64,000 bases of DNA, taken from the NCBI RefSeq assembly GCF_007995215.1, contig NZ_VCDK01000003.1:124001-188000 (forward strand), in the 5' to 3' direction. This document shows positions 34,938 to 45,964 of this stretch, piece by piece; positions within the stretch are counted from its first letter, which is position 1, and every line of letters begins with the position of its first letter. This DNA comes from Shimia ponticola (GTDB taxonomy: Bacteria; Pseudomonadota; Alphaproteobacteria; Rhodobacterales; Rhodobacteraceae). The notes below the pieces were generated by a model. That model did no database searches, had not been told where the DNA came from, and saw only the letters and a program-made list of their open reading frames with translations. Position numbers and translations under genes: made by a program.

Positions 34938-34998
34938 GTTCTCACATCGAGAACGCTGGGTAAAGAACTTTTTGAGAACAAATGTGAACTTTTTGTTC
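34938..34998. promoter_or_regulatory. Cluster of SOS-box half-sites
   Basis: GAAC-N7-GAAC at 34965-34979 is a second full box. Further half-sites are GTTC 34938, GAAC 34951, GAAC 34986 and GTTC 34995. All six lie in 61 bases, between the recG stop and the small gene, which is far more than chance would give. Confidence 0.6.
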
Positions 34999-35018
34999 TT
35001 CGCCCGGCGAGAAGCAGG

Positions 35019-37109
35019 CTAACCCACTGAAATCAAACGGATCGCTTTGTCCTGTTCCATCAACCACAGCAGAACACGCGCCGCCTGCCCCCGATCCGAC
35101 CCCAAGGTCGGATCATCCGCCAAGAGTTTGCGCGCATCGCGCTGTGCGGTTTCCATCAGTCCGGATTGTCGCTCCAGATCAGCAATCTGAAACCTTGGTA
35201 GACCGGATTGCGCGGTACCAATCAGATCACCGGCGCCACGAATGGCCAAATCCTCTTCGGCGATGCGAAAGCCATCCTCGGTTTCGCGCATAATGCGCAA
35301 ACGCCGCTCGCCACCCTCGGACAGCGGCGGCTGATAGATCAGCAAACAGGTCGAGGCCTGCGATCCACGTCCGACACGTCCACGCAACTGGTGCAGCTGC
35401 GCGAGTCCAAAGCTTTCAGCCCGCTCGATGACCATGATCGTGGCGTTAGGGACGTTTACGCCCACCTCGATCACCGTGGTGGCAACCAGCACACTGGTTT
35501 CTCCGGCGGCGAATTTTGCCATGGCCGCGTCTTTGTCAGATGGCGGCATCTGCCCGTGGACCAAGCCCACGACACCTTCACCCAGAACCGCGCGCAACCG
35601 CTTAAATCGCTCTTCGGCGGCGGTCATGTCCATGACTTCGGACTCTTCAACCAGCGGACAGACCCAATAGGCCTGACGCCCTTCGGCCACGGCTGCCTGC
35701 ATGCGCGCCACCACGTCATCCATCCGCGCCATCGGGATAGCCGATGTCTTGATCGCGCTGCGCCCCGGCGGTTTTTCGTCGAGGATCGACACGTCCATAT
35801 CGCCATATTGCGCAAGGCTCAGACTGCGCGGGATCGGAGTTGCGGTCATGACCAGCACGTCGGTGGCACCGCCTTTGGCACCAAGCTCAAGCCGTTGGTT
35901 CACGCCAAAACGATGTTGTTCGTCGATGATGGCCAGCCTCAGGTCCCGAAACTCCACGCCGCGCTGAAAAAGGGCGTGGGTGCCGACAAGAATCTGAATG
36001 TCACCATTGGCCAGAGCAGCCAGTTTCGCCTCACGCTCTGCGCCCTTGTCGCGCCCTGTCAGGATTTCCAGCCGCACACCGACATCTGCTGCCATTGGGC
36101 CAAGGCTTTCCAGATGCTGCCGCGCAAGGATTTCTGTTGGGGCCATCAGCACCCCCTGCCCGCCCGCTTCGACAACTGTCAGCAAGGCAAGGAAAGCGAC
36201 CAAGGTCTTGCCTGCGCCCACGTCCCCCTGCAAGAGGCGGTTCATGCGCGTGGGGGCGGCCATATCTTCTGCGATCTCGTCAACCGCCCGTGATTGCGCC
36301 CCGGTCGGCGCATAGGGCAGCGCTGCCAAACAGGCCTGACGGAGTGTTCCATCACCCACAGTCGGCCGCCCCGCGCCTTTGCGCGCGGCCTGTCGTGCAA
36401 TGGCCAACGTCAACTGATGCGCAAATAGCTCATCATAGGCCAGCCGCTGTCGCGTCGGATGGATGGCTTGCGCTTGATCATCGCCTTCTGGCGCATGTGC
36501 CGCGCGGATGGCGTCGTTGAAATCCGACCATCCATGCTGAGCCTTCAGCGCCGGATCAATCCATTCCTCCAACGCGGGCAATCGGTCCAAAGCCCCGCTG
36601 ACGCCCTTGGACAGCGCCTTTTGCGTGACGCCTGCGGTCGCCGGATAGACGGGTTCGAACCGCGGCAGATCATGCGCCTCATCCACCGGGATCACATGAT
36701 CGGGATGGGTCATCTGCGCTTCTCCATCGAAAAGCTCGACCCGGCCCGAGATCAGACGCCGCGATCCCTCTGGCAGCAGCTTGGTCAGGTAATCCCCACG
36801 GGCATGAAAATAGACCAGTTGAAAGGTGGTTTGCGCATCTTCGACAAAAATCCGCGTCGGCGCGCCTTTGCGCCGTGCGGGGACATGGCGGCCTACAGTC
36901 ACCTCAACGGTCAATGTCGCAGGAAGGATTTGCCCCTGCACCGTGGGCACAGGACGGCGGTCGATCACGGTATGTGGCAGGTGAAACACCAGATCACGCG
37001 GCTTTTCGATACCGATATGGGCAAGGTTCTCGGCCGTTTTCGGACCGATCCCCGGAAGGCTGTCCAGTGTCCCGAACAGTGGAAACAGGATTTCAGGACG
37101 TCCAGCCAC
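35019..37109 (-). CDS. recG: ATP-dependent DNA helicase RecG
   Basis: 696-aa branch-migration helicase that reverses stalled forks. It has the N-terminal wedge domain (GIGPKTAENLAHIGI, helix-hairpin-helix-like), Walker A LLQGDVGAGKT near residue 290, DEQHRFG as motif II, and RGRVGRG as motif VI. Full length. It follows ligA by three bases, so the two repair genes are one operon. The transcript may run on into the SOS-box region downstream. Confidence 0.97.
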   Translation of the reverse strand: MAGRPEILFPLFGTLDSLPGIGPKTAENLAHIGIEKPRDLVFHLPHTVIDRRPVPTVQGQILPATLTVEVTVGRHVPARRKGAPTRIFVEDAQTTFQLVYFHARGDYLTKLLPEGSRRLISGRVELFDGEAQMTHPDHVIPVDEAHDLPRFEPVYPATAGVTQKALSKGVSGALDRLPALEEWIDPALKAQHGWSDFNDAIRAAHAPEGDDQAQAIHPTRQRLAYDELFAHQLTLAIARQAARKGAGRPTVGDGTLRQACLAALPYAPTGAQSRAVDEIAEDMAAPTRMNRLLQGDVGAGKTLVAFLALLTVVEAGGQGVLMAPTEILARQHLESLGPMAADVGVRLEILTGRDKGAEREAKLAALANGDIQILVGTHALFQRGVEFRDLRLAIIDEQHRFGVNQRLELGAKGGATDVLVMTATPIPRSLSLAQYGDMDVSILDEKPPGRSAIKTSAIPMARMDDVVARMQAAVAEGRQAYWVCPLVEESEVMDMTAAEERFKRLRAVLGEGVVGLVHGQMPPSDKDAAMAKFAAGETSVLVATTVIEVGVNVPNATIMVIERAESFGLAQLHQLRGRVGRGSQASTCLLIYQPPLSEGGERRLRIMRETEDGFRIAEEDLAIRGAGDLIGTAQSGLPRFQIADLERQSGLMETAQRDARKLLADDPTLGSDRGQAARVLLWLMEQDKAIRLISVG

Positions 37110-37112
37110 CGA

Positions 37113-39308
<2,196 letters not shown>

Positions 39309-39451
39309 TCACCCAATAAATGCGGCGACCAACCAGTTCATCTGTCCATGAGAGATAGAAAAGCCTTGGGGTGCCGTCCAGTCGAAGCCGACCCTCGGGC
39401 GACGTTTCATGCAGTGTCTAGCGTTTAAATCGCTTCGACCGGGATACGGAA

Positions 39452-39476
39452 ACGCGCGGCTCAGATAACCGCGCGT
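39452..39476 (-). terminator. Possible terminator of ctrA
   Basis: Eight-base stem ACGCGCGG/CCGCGCGT with a nine-base loop, 30 bases after the ctrA stop on the minus strand. Only TTT follows, so it is weak. Confidence 0.4.
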
Positions 39477-39505
39477 GGTTTGACATCCGCAAGTGTTTGG
39501 TCGTC

Positions 39506-40222
39506 TTAGGCCGTCGCAGCCAGCACCGGGCTCGTGTCATGCCGCGGGTCCGGATCGCGCAGAACATACCCGCGCCCCCAGACAGTCTCGATATGGTTTT
39601 CCCCGTTCGTGGCCGCCGAGAGTTTCTTGCGCAGCTTGCAAATGAATACATCGATGATCTTGAGCTCTGGCTCATCCATACCGCCATACAAGTGATTTAG
39701 GAACATTTCCTTGGTCAGCGTCGTCCCTTTGCGCAGGCTCAGAAGTTCAAGCATCTGGTATTCTTTGCCGGTCAGATGCACGGCCTTGCCGTCCACCTCA
39801 ACGGTCTTGGCATCCAGGTTCACTGCAACCTGCCCCGTGCGGATGATGGATTGTGCGTGCCCTTTGGACCGGCGGATGATGGCATGGATGCGGGCGACAA
39901 GTTCTTCGCGATGGAACGGCTTGGTCATGTAGTCATCCGCACCAAAGCCAAAGCCCTTGATCTTGCTTTCCGTGTCGCCGTCACCGGACAAGATGAGGAT
40001 CGGTGTTTCGATCTTGCTCAACCGCAGTTGGCGCAGCACCTCGTGCCCGTTCATGTCCGGCAGGTTCAGATCCAGAAGGATCAGGTCGTAGTCATACAGC
40101 TTGGCAAGGTCGATGCCTTCCTCACCAAGGTCTGTCGCATACACGTTCAGATTTGCGTGTGTCAGCATCAACTCGATGCTCTTTGACGTGGTTGGGTCGT
40201 CTTCTACCAACAGAACGCGCAT
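39506..40222 (-). CDS. ctrA: Cell-cycle response regulator CtrA
   Basis: 238-aa OmpR-type regulator, master regulator of cell cycle, motility and, in Rhodobacterales, gene transfer agent and flagellar genes. The receiver has the acidic pocket VEDDPTTSK and phospho-acceptor Asp51 in [11 protein letters not shown]; the DNA-binding domain has [17 protein letters not shown] and [18 protein letters not shown] 40222 has GAGG eight bases upstream. The C-terminus ends ...LAATA, hydrophobic small residues as in the CtrA proteolysis tag. A CtrA-like box lies in its promoter. Confidence 0.98.
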   Translation of the reverse strand: MRVLLVEDDPTTSKSIELMLTHANLNVYATDLGEEGIDLAKLYDYDLILLDLNLPDMNGHEVLRQLRLSKIETPILILSGDGDTESKIKGFGFGADDYMTKPFHREELVARIHAIIRRSKGHAQSIIRTGQVAVNLDAKTVEVDGKAVHLTGKEYQMLELLSLRKGTTLTKEMFLNHLYGGMDEPELKIIDVFICKLRKKLSAATNGENHIETVWGRGYVLRDPDPRHDTSPVLAATA

Positions 40223-40270
40223 GGTCAGATCCTCATCATTGCCGTCTGTCACCACCCTGACGTGCATTGG

Positions 40271-40285
40271 TTAACCGCTGGTTAC
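40271..40285. promoter_or_regulatory. CtrA-like box in the ctrA promoter
   Basis: TTAA-N7-TTAC, one base from the consensus, 49 bases upstream of the ctrA start. It suggests autoregulation, which is known for CtrA in other alphaproteobacteria. Confidence 0.5.
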
Positions 40286-40318
40286 CATAAACGCGTGTTT
40301 ATCACCACAACTTATGGT
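40284..40318. promoter_or_regulatory. Nested inverted repeats upstream of ctrA
   Basis: ACCATAA (40284) and TTATGGT (40312-40318) form an inverted repeat with a second one inside, ATAAAC-GCGT-GTTTAT (40287-40302). They overlap the sciP stop codon and the CtrA-like box. A role as an operator or as RNA structure cannot be told apart here. Confidence 0.4.
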
Positions 40319-40590
40319 TGTCTGAATTGTTTCAAGGCTGTTGTTTTCAAAGCCTTCTCTCCGTGGCGGCGGACGGCAGCGAACCAGCTTTCGAGTTCCT
40401 CTTCGCTGATCGCATACATCTGGCAGGCCTCCGCGCGCGTGATTAGACCCGCAGCGACACCCTTGATCACAGCGGCCTTGCGGCTTGCCACCCACCGGGT
40501 TGTATTGACCGGTGGCAGGTCCGCGCGGGACATGCTGCTGCCATCCGGCAGCGTGACGGTTCGGGGACCGTCGACCTTCTTCAAAAACAT
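40312..40590 (-). CDS. sciP: SciP, CtrA inhibitory protein (DUF1153)
   Basis: 92-aa helix-turn-helix protein of the DUF1153 family. In Caulobacter SciP binds CtrA and blocks its recruitment of RNA polymerase. The family core is clear: LPPVNTTRWVASRKAAVIKG and SEEELESWFAAVRRHGEKALK, with the typical end KQFRQP. ATG 40590 matches the usual start; ATG 40650 with AAGGGG upstream would add 20 residues and is an alternative. It lies directly upstream of ctrA on the same strand. Confidence 0.93.
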   Translation of the reverse strand: MFLKKVDGPRTVTLPDGSSMSRADLPPVNTTRWVASRKAAVIKGVAAGLITRAEACQMYAISEEELESWFAAVRRHGEKALKTTALKQFRQP

Positions 40591-40725
40591 TCCAATCACC
40601 CCTGATTGCCAAAACTGATCGGCATCAAAGGGATTGCTGCTTAACGCCATCTGAAACGGCCCCTTGTGAGTGTTTCGCATTTTCCTATATTTCAACCTCT
40701 CACGCAGCCTTGGAGGGCCGCAGGC

Positions 40726-41868
40726 ATGGCGCTGGACGACCAAAAGACCCTGAATTCATTAGGATTTGCCAAAACTCCCGCGGAAACGCGGGTGGTTGTG
40801 GCGATGTCGGGCGGCGTGGATTCGTCCGTTGTGGCCGCGCAGCTGAAATCCGAAGGCTATGATGTTGTTGGTGTCACGCTGCAGCTTTATGACCATGGCG
40901 CTGCCTTGGCCAAGAAAGGTGCCTGCTGTGCAGGTCGCGATATCCACGATGCGCGCCGCGTGGCCGAGGAGATGAACTTCCCTCACTATGTCCTTGATTA
41001 TGAAAATATATTCAAAGACGCGGTGATCGACGAGTTTGCCGACAGCTATCTGGCAGGCGCAACACCTGTGCCGTGCATCCGCTGCAATGAGCGGGTAAAG
41101 TTCAAGGATCTTCTGGAAACGGCCAAAGATCTGGACGCCGACTGCATGGCCACAGGCCATTATATTCAGCGGGAAATGGGACCTGCCGGCGCCGAATTGC
41201 ACATGGCTGCCGATCACACGCGAGACCAGAGTTACTTCCTTTTTTCAACAACTTCAGAACAGTTGGATTTTCTGCGTTTTCCGCTCGGACACCTGAAATC
41301 CAAGGCTGAAACGCGGGCGCTTGCGGCCAAATACGGTCTACCCGTCGCGGACAAACCAGATTCGCAAGACATCTGCTTTGTGCCAAATGGCAACTACGCC
41401 GCCGTGATCGAGAAACTGCGCCCCGGCGCGGCCGATCCGGGTGAGATCGTGCATGCCGACGGGCGCGTCCTGGGCAATCATAAAGGCGTCATCCACTACA
41501 CCATCGGTCAACGTCGCGGGCTGGGGATCGGCGGCTTGGATGAGCCGCTTTACGTAGTCAAACTCGACGTCGACAAACGCCATGTCGTTGTCGGCCCAAA
41601 AGAAATGCTGGCCACGCGCATTGTTCCGATCAAAGAGGTCAATTGGCTCGGAGATGCCCCGTTCGACAGCCAGTCTGAGTGGTCAATGGGTGTTAAGGTG
41701 CGGTCCACGCGCCCGCCAAAGGATGCGATCATTCGCCCAACCGGGCCAACAACAGCAGAAGTCGAGTTGATCGTGGCCGAGGAAGGCGTGAGCCCAGGCC
41801 AAGCATGCGTATTTTACGACCCGACTGGGACGCGCGTTTTCGGTGGTGGCTGGATCACGCGCAGCTAA
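40726..41868 (+). CDS. mnmA: tRNA 2-thiouridylase MnmA
   Basis: 380-aa enzyme that thiolates U34 of tRNA-Lys, -Glu and -Gln. The PP-loop [12 protein letters not shown] is near residue 27; the catalytic cysteines are in [13 protein letters not shown] and [14 protein letters not shown] 40726 has GGAGGG upstream. Divergent from sciP. Full length. Confidence 0.97.
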   Translation: MALDDQKTLNSLGFAKTPAETRVVVAMSGGVDSSVVAAQLKSEGYDVVGVTLQLYDHGAALAKKGACCAGRDIHDARRVAEEMNFPHYVLDYENIFKDAVIDEFADSYLAGATPVPCIRCNERVKFKDLLETAKDLDADCMATGHYIQREMGPAGAELHMAADHTRDQSYFLFSTTSEQLDFLRFPLGHLKSKAETRALAAKYGLPVADKPDSQDICFVPNGNYAAVIEKLRPGAADPGEIVHADGRVLGNHKGVIHYTIGQRRGLGIGGLDEPLYVVKLDVDKRHVVVGPKEMLATRIVPIKEVNWLGDAPFDSQSEWSMGVKVRSTRPPKDAIIRPTGPTTAEVELIVAEEGVSPGQACVFYDPTGTRVFGGGWITRS

Positions 41869-41900
41869 AGCCGTTCCGATAAATGAGATTGGGCCGCGGT

Positions 41901-41917
41901 CCCGGACTTGATCCGGG
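41901..41917. repeat. Palindromic repeat, copy 3
   Basis: CCCGGACTTGATCCGGG, identical to the copy at 34427. Flanking GGTC/GACC extends the palindrome to GGTCCCGGA...TCCGGGACC. It lies between the convergent mnmA and lpxB genes, where it could help end transcription. Confidence 0.8.
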
Positions 41918-41965
41918 ACCGCTAACGGGTCTTGGTGAGCGGCCTCGGGTCACGCGCCGAGCAAG

Positions 41966-43114
41966 TCAGTTCAAGCGATCAAGGACCGCCCGAGCGGCTC
42001 TCAGGCCGGGGGGATCACCGCCCTCGCCCAATCGCTGCATCGTCACATCCATGGCGTCGGTTTGAAACGATGGGTCCGCCCGGAGCGCCATCAGGGCATC
42101 GGCAATCGATTTGGGCTGGCATTCTTCAAAAATGAACTCTGGCACCGCGCGGGTTTCGCTTACGAGATTCACGAGTGTGACCGTGTCGATCAGCAGCTTG
42201 CGTTTGATAATCGCGCGGCTGATCCAGTTCATGTCGTATGCGATGACCATCGGTGTCCGCGCAGCCGCAAGTTCCAGCGACACGGTGCCAGAGGCGGCAA
42301 GCGCCAGATCGGAGGCAGCTAGCGCAATGCGGCGCGCATGGGCGGCTTGATCCGGTTCCTGACCTTCTCCGGTCAGAACCGTCGGCTGCCCCGGCAGATC
42401 GCGCGCCATCTTTTGGACAGTCTCTGCCAGATTGGGCAAGGTCGGCAAGACAATCTGCATGTCCTGCAGCCGGTTGTCCTGCAACGCTTGCGAAAAGACC
42501 GGAATCAGCCGTTCGACCTCGCCTTTGCGAGAGCCGGGCAAAACCGTTAGCAATCCGCTGGCCGGCCCTTGATGCGCGGCCCGAAAGGCCGCGATTTCAT
42601 CGGCCGTGGCGGCAGGTTCAGTGACAATCGGATGGCCAACAAAATCGCAATCCATCCCAGCAGCTTCCATGAAGGGCGGCTCAAAGGGAAACAGGGCCAG
42701 CACATGGTCGATATGCGCCGCCATCTTTTCCGCGCGCTCTGGACGCCACGCCCAAACAGTCGGCGCCACATAATGCACCGTCCGGACATTGGATGCCGCG
42801 CGCACGCGCTTAGCAACGCGCAGCGAAAAGTCGGGGCTGTCGATGGTGATCACGACATCCGGCTGCCACTCGATCGCGGCTTGCGCGGTTTGATTGATTC
42901 GTCGCATCAACTGACGGTATTTGGGCAGGACCTCAGCGATGCCCATGACGCTGAGTTCATCCATGGGAAAAAGGCTTTCCATGCCTTCAGACTGCATCAA
43001 TGGACCTGCGACGCCGCGAAACTCTGCGTCGGGGACAAGGGATTTCAAACCGGCCAAGAGAGCCGCCCCAAGGCGGTCTCCAGACGGTTCGCCCGCTGTG
43101 ACAAATATCTTCAT
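41966..43114 (-). CDS. lpxB: Lipid-A-disaccharide synthase
   Basis: 382-aa GT-B glycosyltransferase that joins UDP-2,3-diacylglucosamine and lipid X. Typical pieces are TAGEPSGDRLGAALL at the N-terminus, HYVAPTVWAWRPERA, VLPGSRKGEVERL and SGTVSLELAA. ATG 43114 overlaps the lpxI stop as ATGA. It is the last gene of the fabZ-lpxA-lpxI-lpxB group. Confidence 0.97.
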   Translation of the reverse strand: MKIFVTAGEPSGDRLGAALLAGLKSLVPDAEFRGVAGPLMQSEGMESLFPMDELSVMGIAEVLPKYRQLMRRINQTAQAAIEWQPDVVITIDSPDFSLRVAKRVRAASNVRTVHYVAPTVWAWRPERAEKMAAHIDHVLALFPFEPPFMEAAGMDCDFVGHPIVTEPAATADEIAAFRAAHQGPASGLLTVLPGSRKGEVERLIPVFSQALQDNRLQDMQIVLPTLPNLAETVQKMARDLPGQPTVLTGEGQEPDQAAHARRIALAASDLALAASGTVSLELAAARTPMVIAYDMNWISRAIIKRKLLIDTVTLVNLVSETRAVPEFIFEECQPKSIADALMALRADPSFQTDAMDVTMQRLGEGGDPPGLRAARAVLDRLN

Positions 43115-44019
43115 GGCCACTCCTCCATCGCCCATAGAAAGAGGCCAAGATCATTTGCGCGCTGAACGGTGGTCTCGCGATCAAGGAAAAGCACGGCATT
43201 GGCGGCAATCGCGATACCGCGCAAACCAGCGCGCGCGGCACCTTCCACCGTCACCGGCCCAATGGTGGGCATATCGACCTGCAAGTTCTGATCAGGCTTT
43301 GGCCCTTTGACCAGCACTCCTCCAAGTGGAAGATCAGGATCGCGGATGCGATCAGCCTGCGCACCAGTCGAGGCTGACAACCAATCAGCAGCGCCACCGA
43401 GCAGGTCATCCACAAACGTACCGGTTTCGCCCACCGGTTCGGGCGCAGGTACCGTCAGAGATTTCAGCATCCAATCTGTCCCCGGCAAAGCCTCAATGGC
43501 CAAGGCTTGACCATCGGCGACAACACAGGCCTGCCCCACATCGGCCGCGCCCATGGCCGCGATTATTGCGCGTCCGCGTTCTGCGTCCTTGTGATCCTGC
43601 TGTGTCGGTTGCGCCTTGGTCAGGCATCCGGCGGCAGATACGAGATCAGGTGCAATGTCTGATGCCCCAAGGATCGTGAAGCCTGCGTGTTCGAACAGGT
43701 CCAAAAACGCACGCAAGGCCGCGTCATCGCCATGTCTAAGGGCCGATTGTACCTGAGCAATCAGGGGCTGCGTGGCGGCATCAATCCTTGCGGGGTCCAG
43801 AACCGGGCGACGCACGCCGCCAACGAGGCAAAGCTGCGTGACGCCGCGCGCCTGAAGGTCGGTGATCAATGAGCCAAGCGTTTCAAATCGGAACGTCAGA
43901 TCAGGTTTCACGCCTGCGGGTAAAAATCCCTCAAGTGCTGCGACCAAAGGCGGCTCGGCGCAGGCGGCAGCCACATGGCGCGGCAAGTCGCCCGTTCCCG
44001 CGATCAATGCCAGCGTCAT
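43111..44019 (-). CDS. lpxI: UDP-2,3-diacylglucosamine pyrophosphatase LpxI
   Basis: 302-aa LpxI (formerly DUF1009), which makes lipid X from UDP-diacylglucosamine and replaces LpxH in alphaproteobacteria. LALIAGTGDLPRHVA, LVGGVRRP and the C-terminal GPVTVEGAARAGLRGIAIAA are typical. The start overlaps the lpxA stop and the stop overlaps the lpxB start, a tightly packed operon. Confidence 0.96.
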   Translation of the reverse strand: MTLALIAGTGDLPRHVAAACAEPPLVAALEGFLPAGVKPDLTFRFETLGSLITDLQARGVTQLCLVGGVRRPVLDPARIDAATQPLIAQVQSALRHGDDAALRAFLDLFEHAGFTILGASDIAPDLVSAAGCLTKAQPTQQDHKDAERGRAIIAAMGAADVGQACVVADGQALAIEALPGTDWMLKSLTVPAPEPVGETGTFVDDLLGGAADWLSASTGAQADRIRDPDLPLGGVLVKGPKPDQNLQVDMPTIGPVTVEGAARAGLRGIAIAANAVLFLDRETTVQRANDLGLFLWAMEEWP

Positions 44020-44798
44020 TTGGGGGTCAGGAACGAACGGTCGCTGGCACCCATGATAAAGCGGACCATGTCCTGCACATAGGGGCTATTGTCTTCGTCG
44101 CCCAAGCGTTTGGCACGTTCGGCGAAAGCGCCTTCACCCTGCGCCAGCATTTGAAACGCAGCGCGCAAAGCGGTGATGTCAGAGCGGCTGACACCGCGGC
44201 GTTTCAGACCGACAAGGTTCAAACCGTCCAGTTGCCCGCGCGGCCCCTGCACCAAACCATGCGGGATAACATCGGCGGTCACCATGCTGAGCGCGCCGAT
44301 AATGGCCCCGTGGCCAATGCGCACCCATTGGTGGATGCCGCTCAGACCGCCCACGATTACGCGATCCTCAATCACGCAATGGCCCGCGATGGCGGCTGAA
44401 TTCACGATGATGACGTCATTGCCGATTTGCGCATCATGCGCGATGTGGCAGCCCGCCATGAAAAGACCGTCATCGCCAATGCGCGTCACGCCACCGCCAC
44501 CTTCGGTGCCAGTGTTCATGGTGACGTGTTCACGAATGCGATTGCGTTTGCCAATGATTAGCTCGGTTTTTTCGCCTTTGAACTTCAGGTCCTGCGGGAT
44601 TTCGCCCAAAACCGTGAACGGAAACACGACCGTATCTTCGCCGATGGTCGTCGCACCGGTGACGACGACATGGCTTTTGAGCTCAACCCCGGACTTGAGC
44701 ACCACTTCGGGTCCGATCACGCAGAACGGGCCGACGGTGGCGTCGGGGTCAATCTGCGCGCCCTCTTCGATAATGGCACTGGGGTGGATACCGCTCAT
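44016..44798 (-). CDS. lpxA: UDP-N-acetylglucosamine acyltransferase
   Basis: First step of lipid A synthesis. The 260-aa protein has the left-handed beta-helix hexapeptide repeats through about residue 190 (IHPSAIIEEGAQIDPDATVG and onward), with the catalytic His in CHIAHDAQIG, then a C-terminal helical part. ATG 44798 with AGGA upstream is preferred to an in-frame start 12 codons earlier. Confidence 0.97.
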   Translation of the reverse strand: MSGIHPSAIIEEGAQIDPDATVGPFCVIGPEVVLKSGVELKSHVVVTGATTIGEDTVVFPFTVLGEIPQDLKFKGEKTELIIGKRNRIREHVTMNTGTEGGGGVTRIGDDGLFMAGCHIAHDAQIGNDVIIVNSAAIAGHCVIEDRVIVGGLSGIHQWVRIGHGAIIGALSMVTADVIPHGLVQGPRGQLDGLNLVGLKRRGVSRSDITALRAAFQMLAQGEGAFAERAKRLGDEDNSPYVQDMVRFIMGASDRSFLTPK

Positions 44799-44820
44799 GG
44801 CTGTTCCTGTCCTGTCGGGG

Positions 44821-45288
44821 TTATTCGGCACCAAGATCCATCATCGCGGTGAACTCTGCTTCGGCGGCCATTTCACCTTCAACCGTCGCCGTCCCGGCAA
44901 AGCGCCAGACCTTGCCGCCCGGTTTGCCACGCAGCGTGGTGAGTTCCATACGTAGCACATCGCCGGGGATGACCTTGCGCCGAAACTTACATTTGTCGAT
45001 GCCCATGAAGTAAATCAGCAGATCCTTGTCTGCGAGGCCCATGGTGGTTCCGACCATCACCGCCGAGGTCTGAGCCATCGCTTCGACGATGGTGACACCC
45101 GGCATGATCGGTGTGCCCGGAAAGTGGCCCTGAAAATGCGGTTCGTTCATCGTGACATTCTTGATCCCGACCGCAGACGCGGTGCCGTCGATATCAATGA
45201 CCTTGTCCACCAGCAAGAATGGATACCGGTGCGGCAGGATACGTTGGATAAGCTGAATGTCGGCTGTTGCCAGGGCGTCAGAGGCCAT
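44821..45288 (-). CDS. fabZ: 3-hydroxyacyl-ACP dehydratase FabZ
   Basis: 155-aa hotdog dehydratase of fatty acid elongation; competes with LpxA for 3-hydroxyacyl-ACP. Active-site His55 in [14 protein letters not shown] and Glu69 in VEAMAQ. Located between ompH and lpxA. In many gammaproteobacteria lpxD stands just before fabZ; here it is missing. Confidence 0.97.
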   Translation of the reverse strand: MASDALATADIQLIQRILPHRYPFLLVDKVIDIDGTASAVGIKNVTMNEPHFQGHFPGTPIMPGVTIVEAMAQTSAVMVGTTMGLADKDLLIYFMGIDKCKFRRKVIPGDVLRMELTTLRGKPGGKVWRFAGTATVEGEMAAEAEFTAMMDLGAE

Positions 45289-45376
45289 AGACCACCTTTG
45301 GTTTTGTTTTCATTCGGGTACCAAGCCCCCGGTGCGCACGCAAGGCGATGCATAGCCAGGCGGCAGGTATGATGGA

Positions 45377-45964
45377 TCACTCGTCCGGGGTTACGAGGGT
45401 GTCTTGTTCTTCGGGTTCAGCAAGCGCGCTGTTGATCCGGTCGATGGCAATGTCGGTGATGTCGATGCTGCGCACCGATAGCATAACTGTGCCGATTTCG
45501 ACGATCATGGCGGCGTTGGCTTCAATCATGATCTGCCCAAGGATGGGCCGGATTTCTGACATGAGTGCCTGTTGTTGATCATCAAGACGGGCTTGCAAGG
45601 CCGCTTGCTTGGCATCTTGTTCGCGGCGCGCCTCTTGGACGCGCGCATCGAAATCCTCGGCGAGTTTCAGGAATTCGTCTCGCGGCAGCGTATCCCGCTG
45701 TGCAGTCAGTTCCAGTTCCTCATCGCGGAGCGATTGTGCAATGGCCCGGTTTTCGCGTTCGAGGCTTGCGGCCTCTGCTTCAAGCGCGCGGACAAGTCGC
45801 TGACCAACGACGGTCTCGGGCAGCAGGCGCGATGCGTCAATCGTCAGGATCGGCGCGCGCGGCACACGCAGTTGTGGAGCGCTTGACGTGTCTTGCGCCG
45901 TGGCAGGCGCGGCGGTGGCGACCCAAGCCGCCACCCAAGCTGTCGCCAGCCAACGGATCATCAA
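45377..45964 (-). CDS. ompH: OmpH/Skp-family periplasmic chaperone
   Basis: 195-aa secreted chaperone that holds unfolded outer-membrane proteins. A signal peptide (residues 1-23, cleaved after ATA) is followed by the coiled-coil arms rich in Glu, Gln and Arg (EAEAASLERENRAIAQS and QEARREQDAKQAALQ). It overlaps the bamA stop as ATGA, the usual bamA-skp linkage. Confidence 0.93.
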   Translation of the reverse strand: MMIRWLATAWVAAWVATAAPATAQDTSSAPQLRVPRAPILTIDASRLLPETVVGQRLVRALEAEAASLERENRAIAQSLRDEELELTAQRDTLPRDEFLKLAEDFDARVQEARREQDAKQAALQARLDDQQQALMSEIRPILGQIMIEANAAMIVEIGTVMLSVRSIDITDIAIDRINSALAEPEEQDTLVTPDE

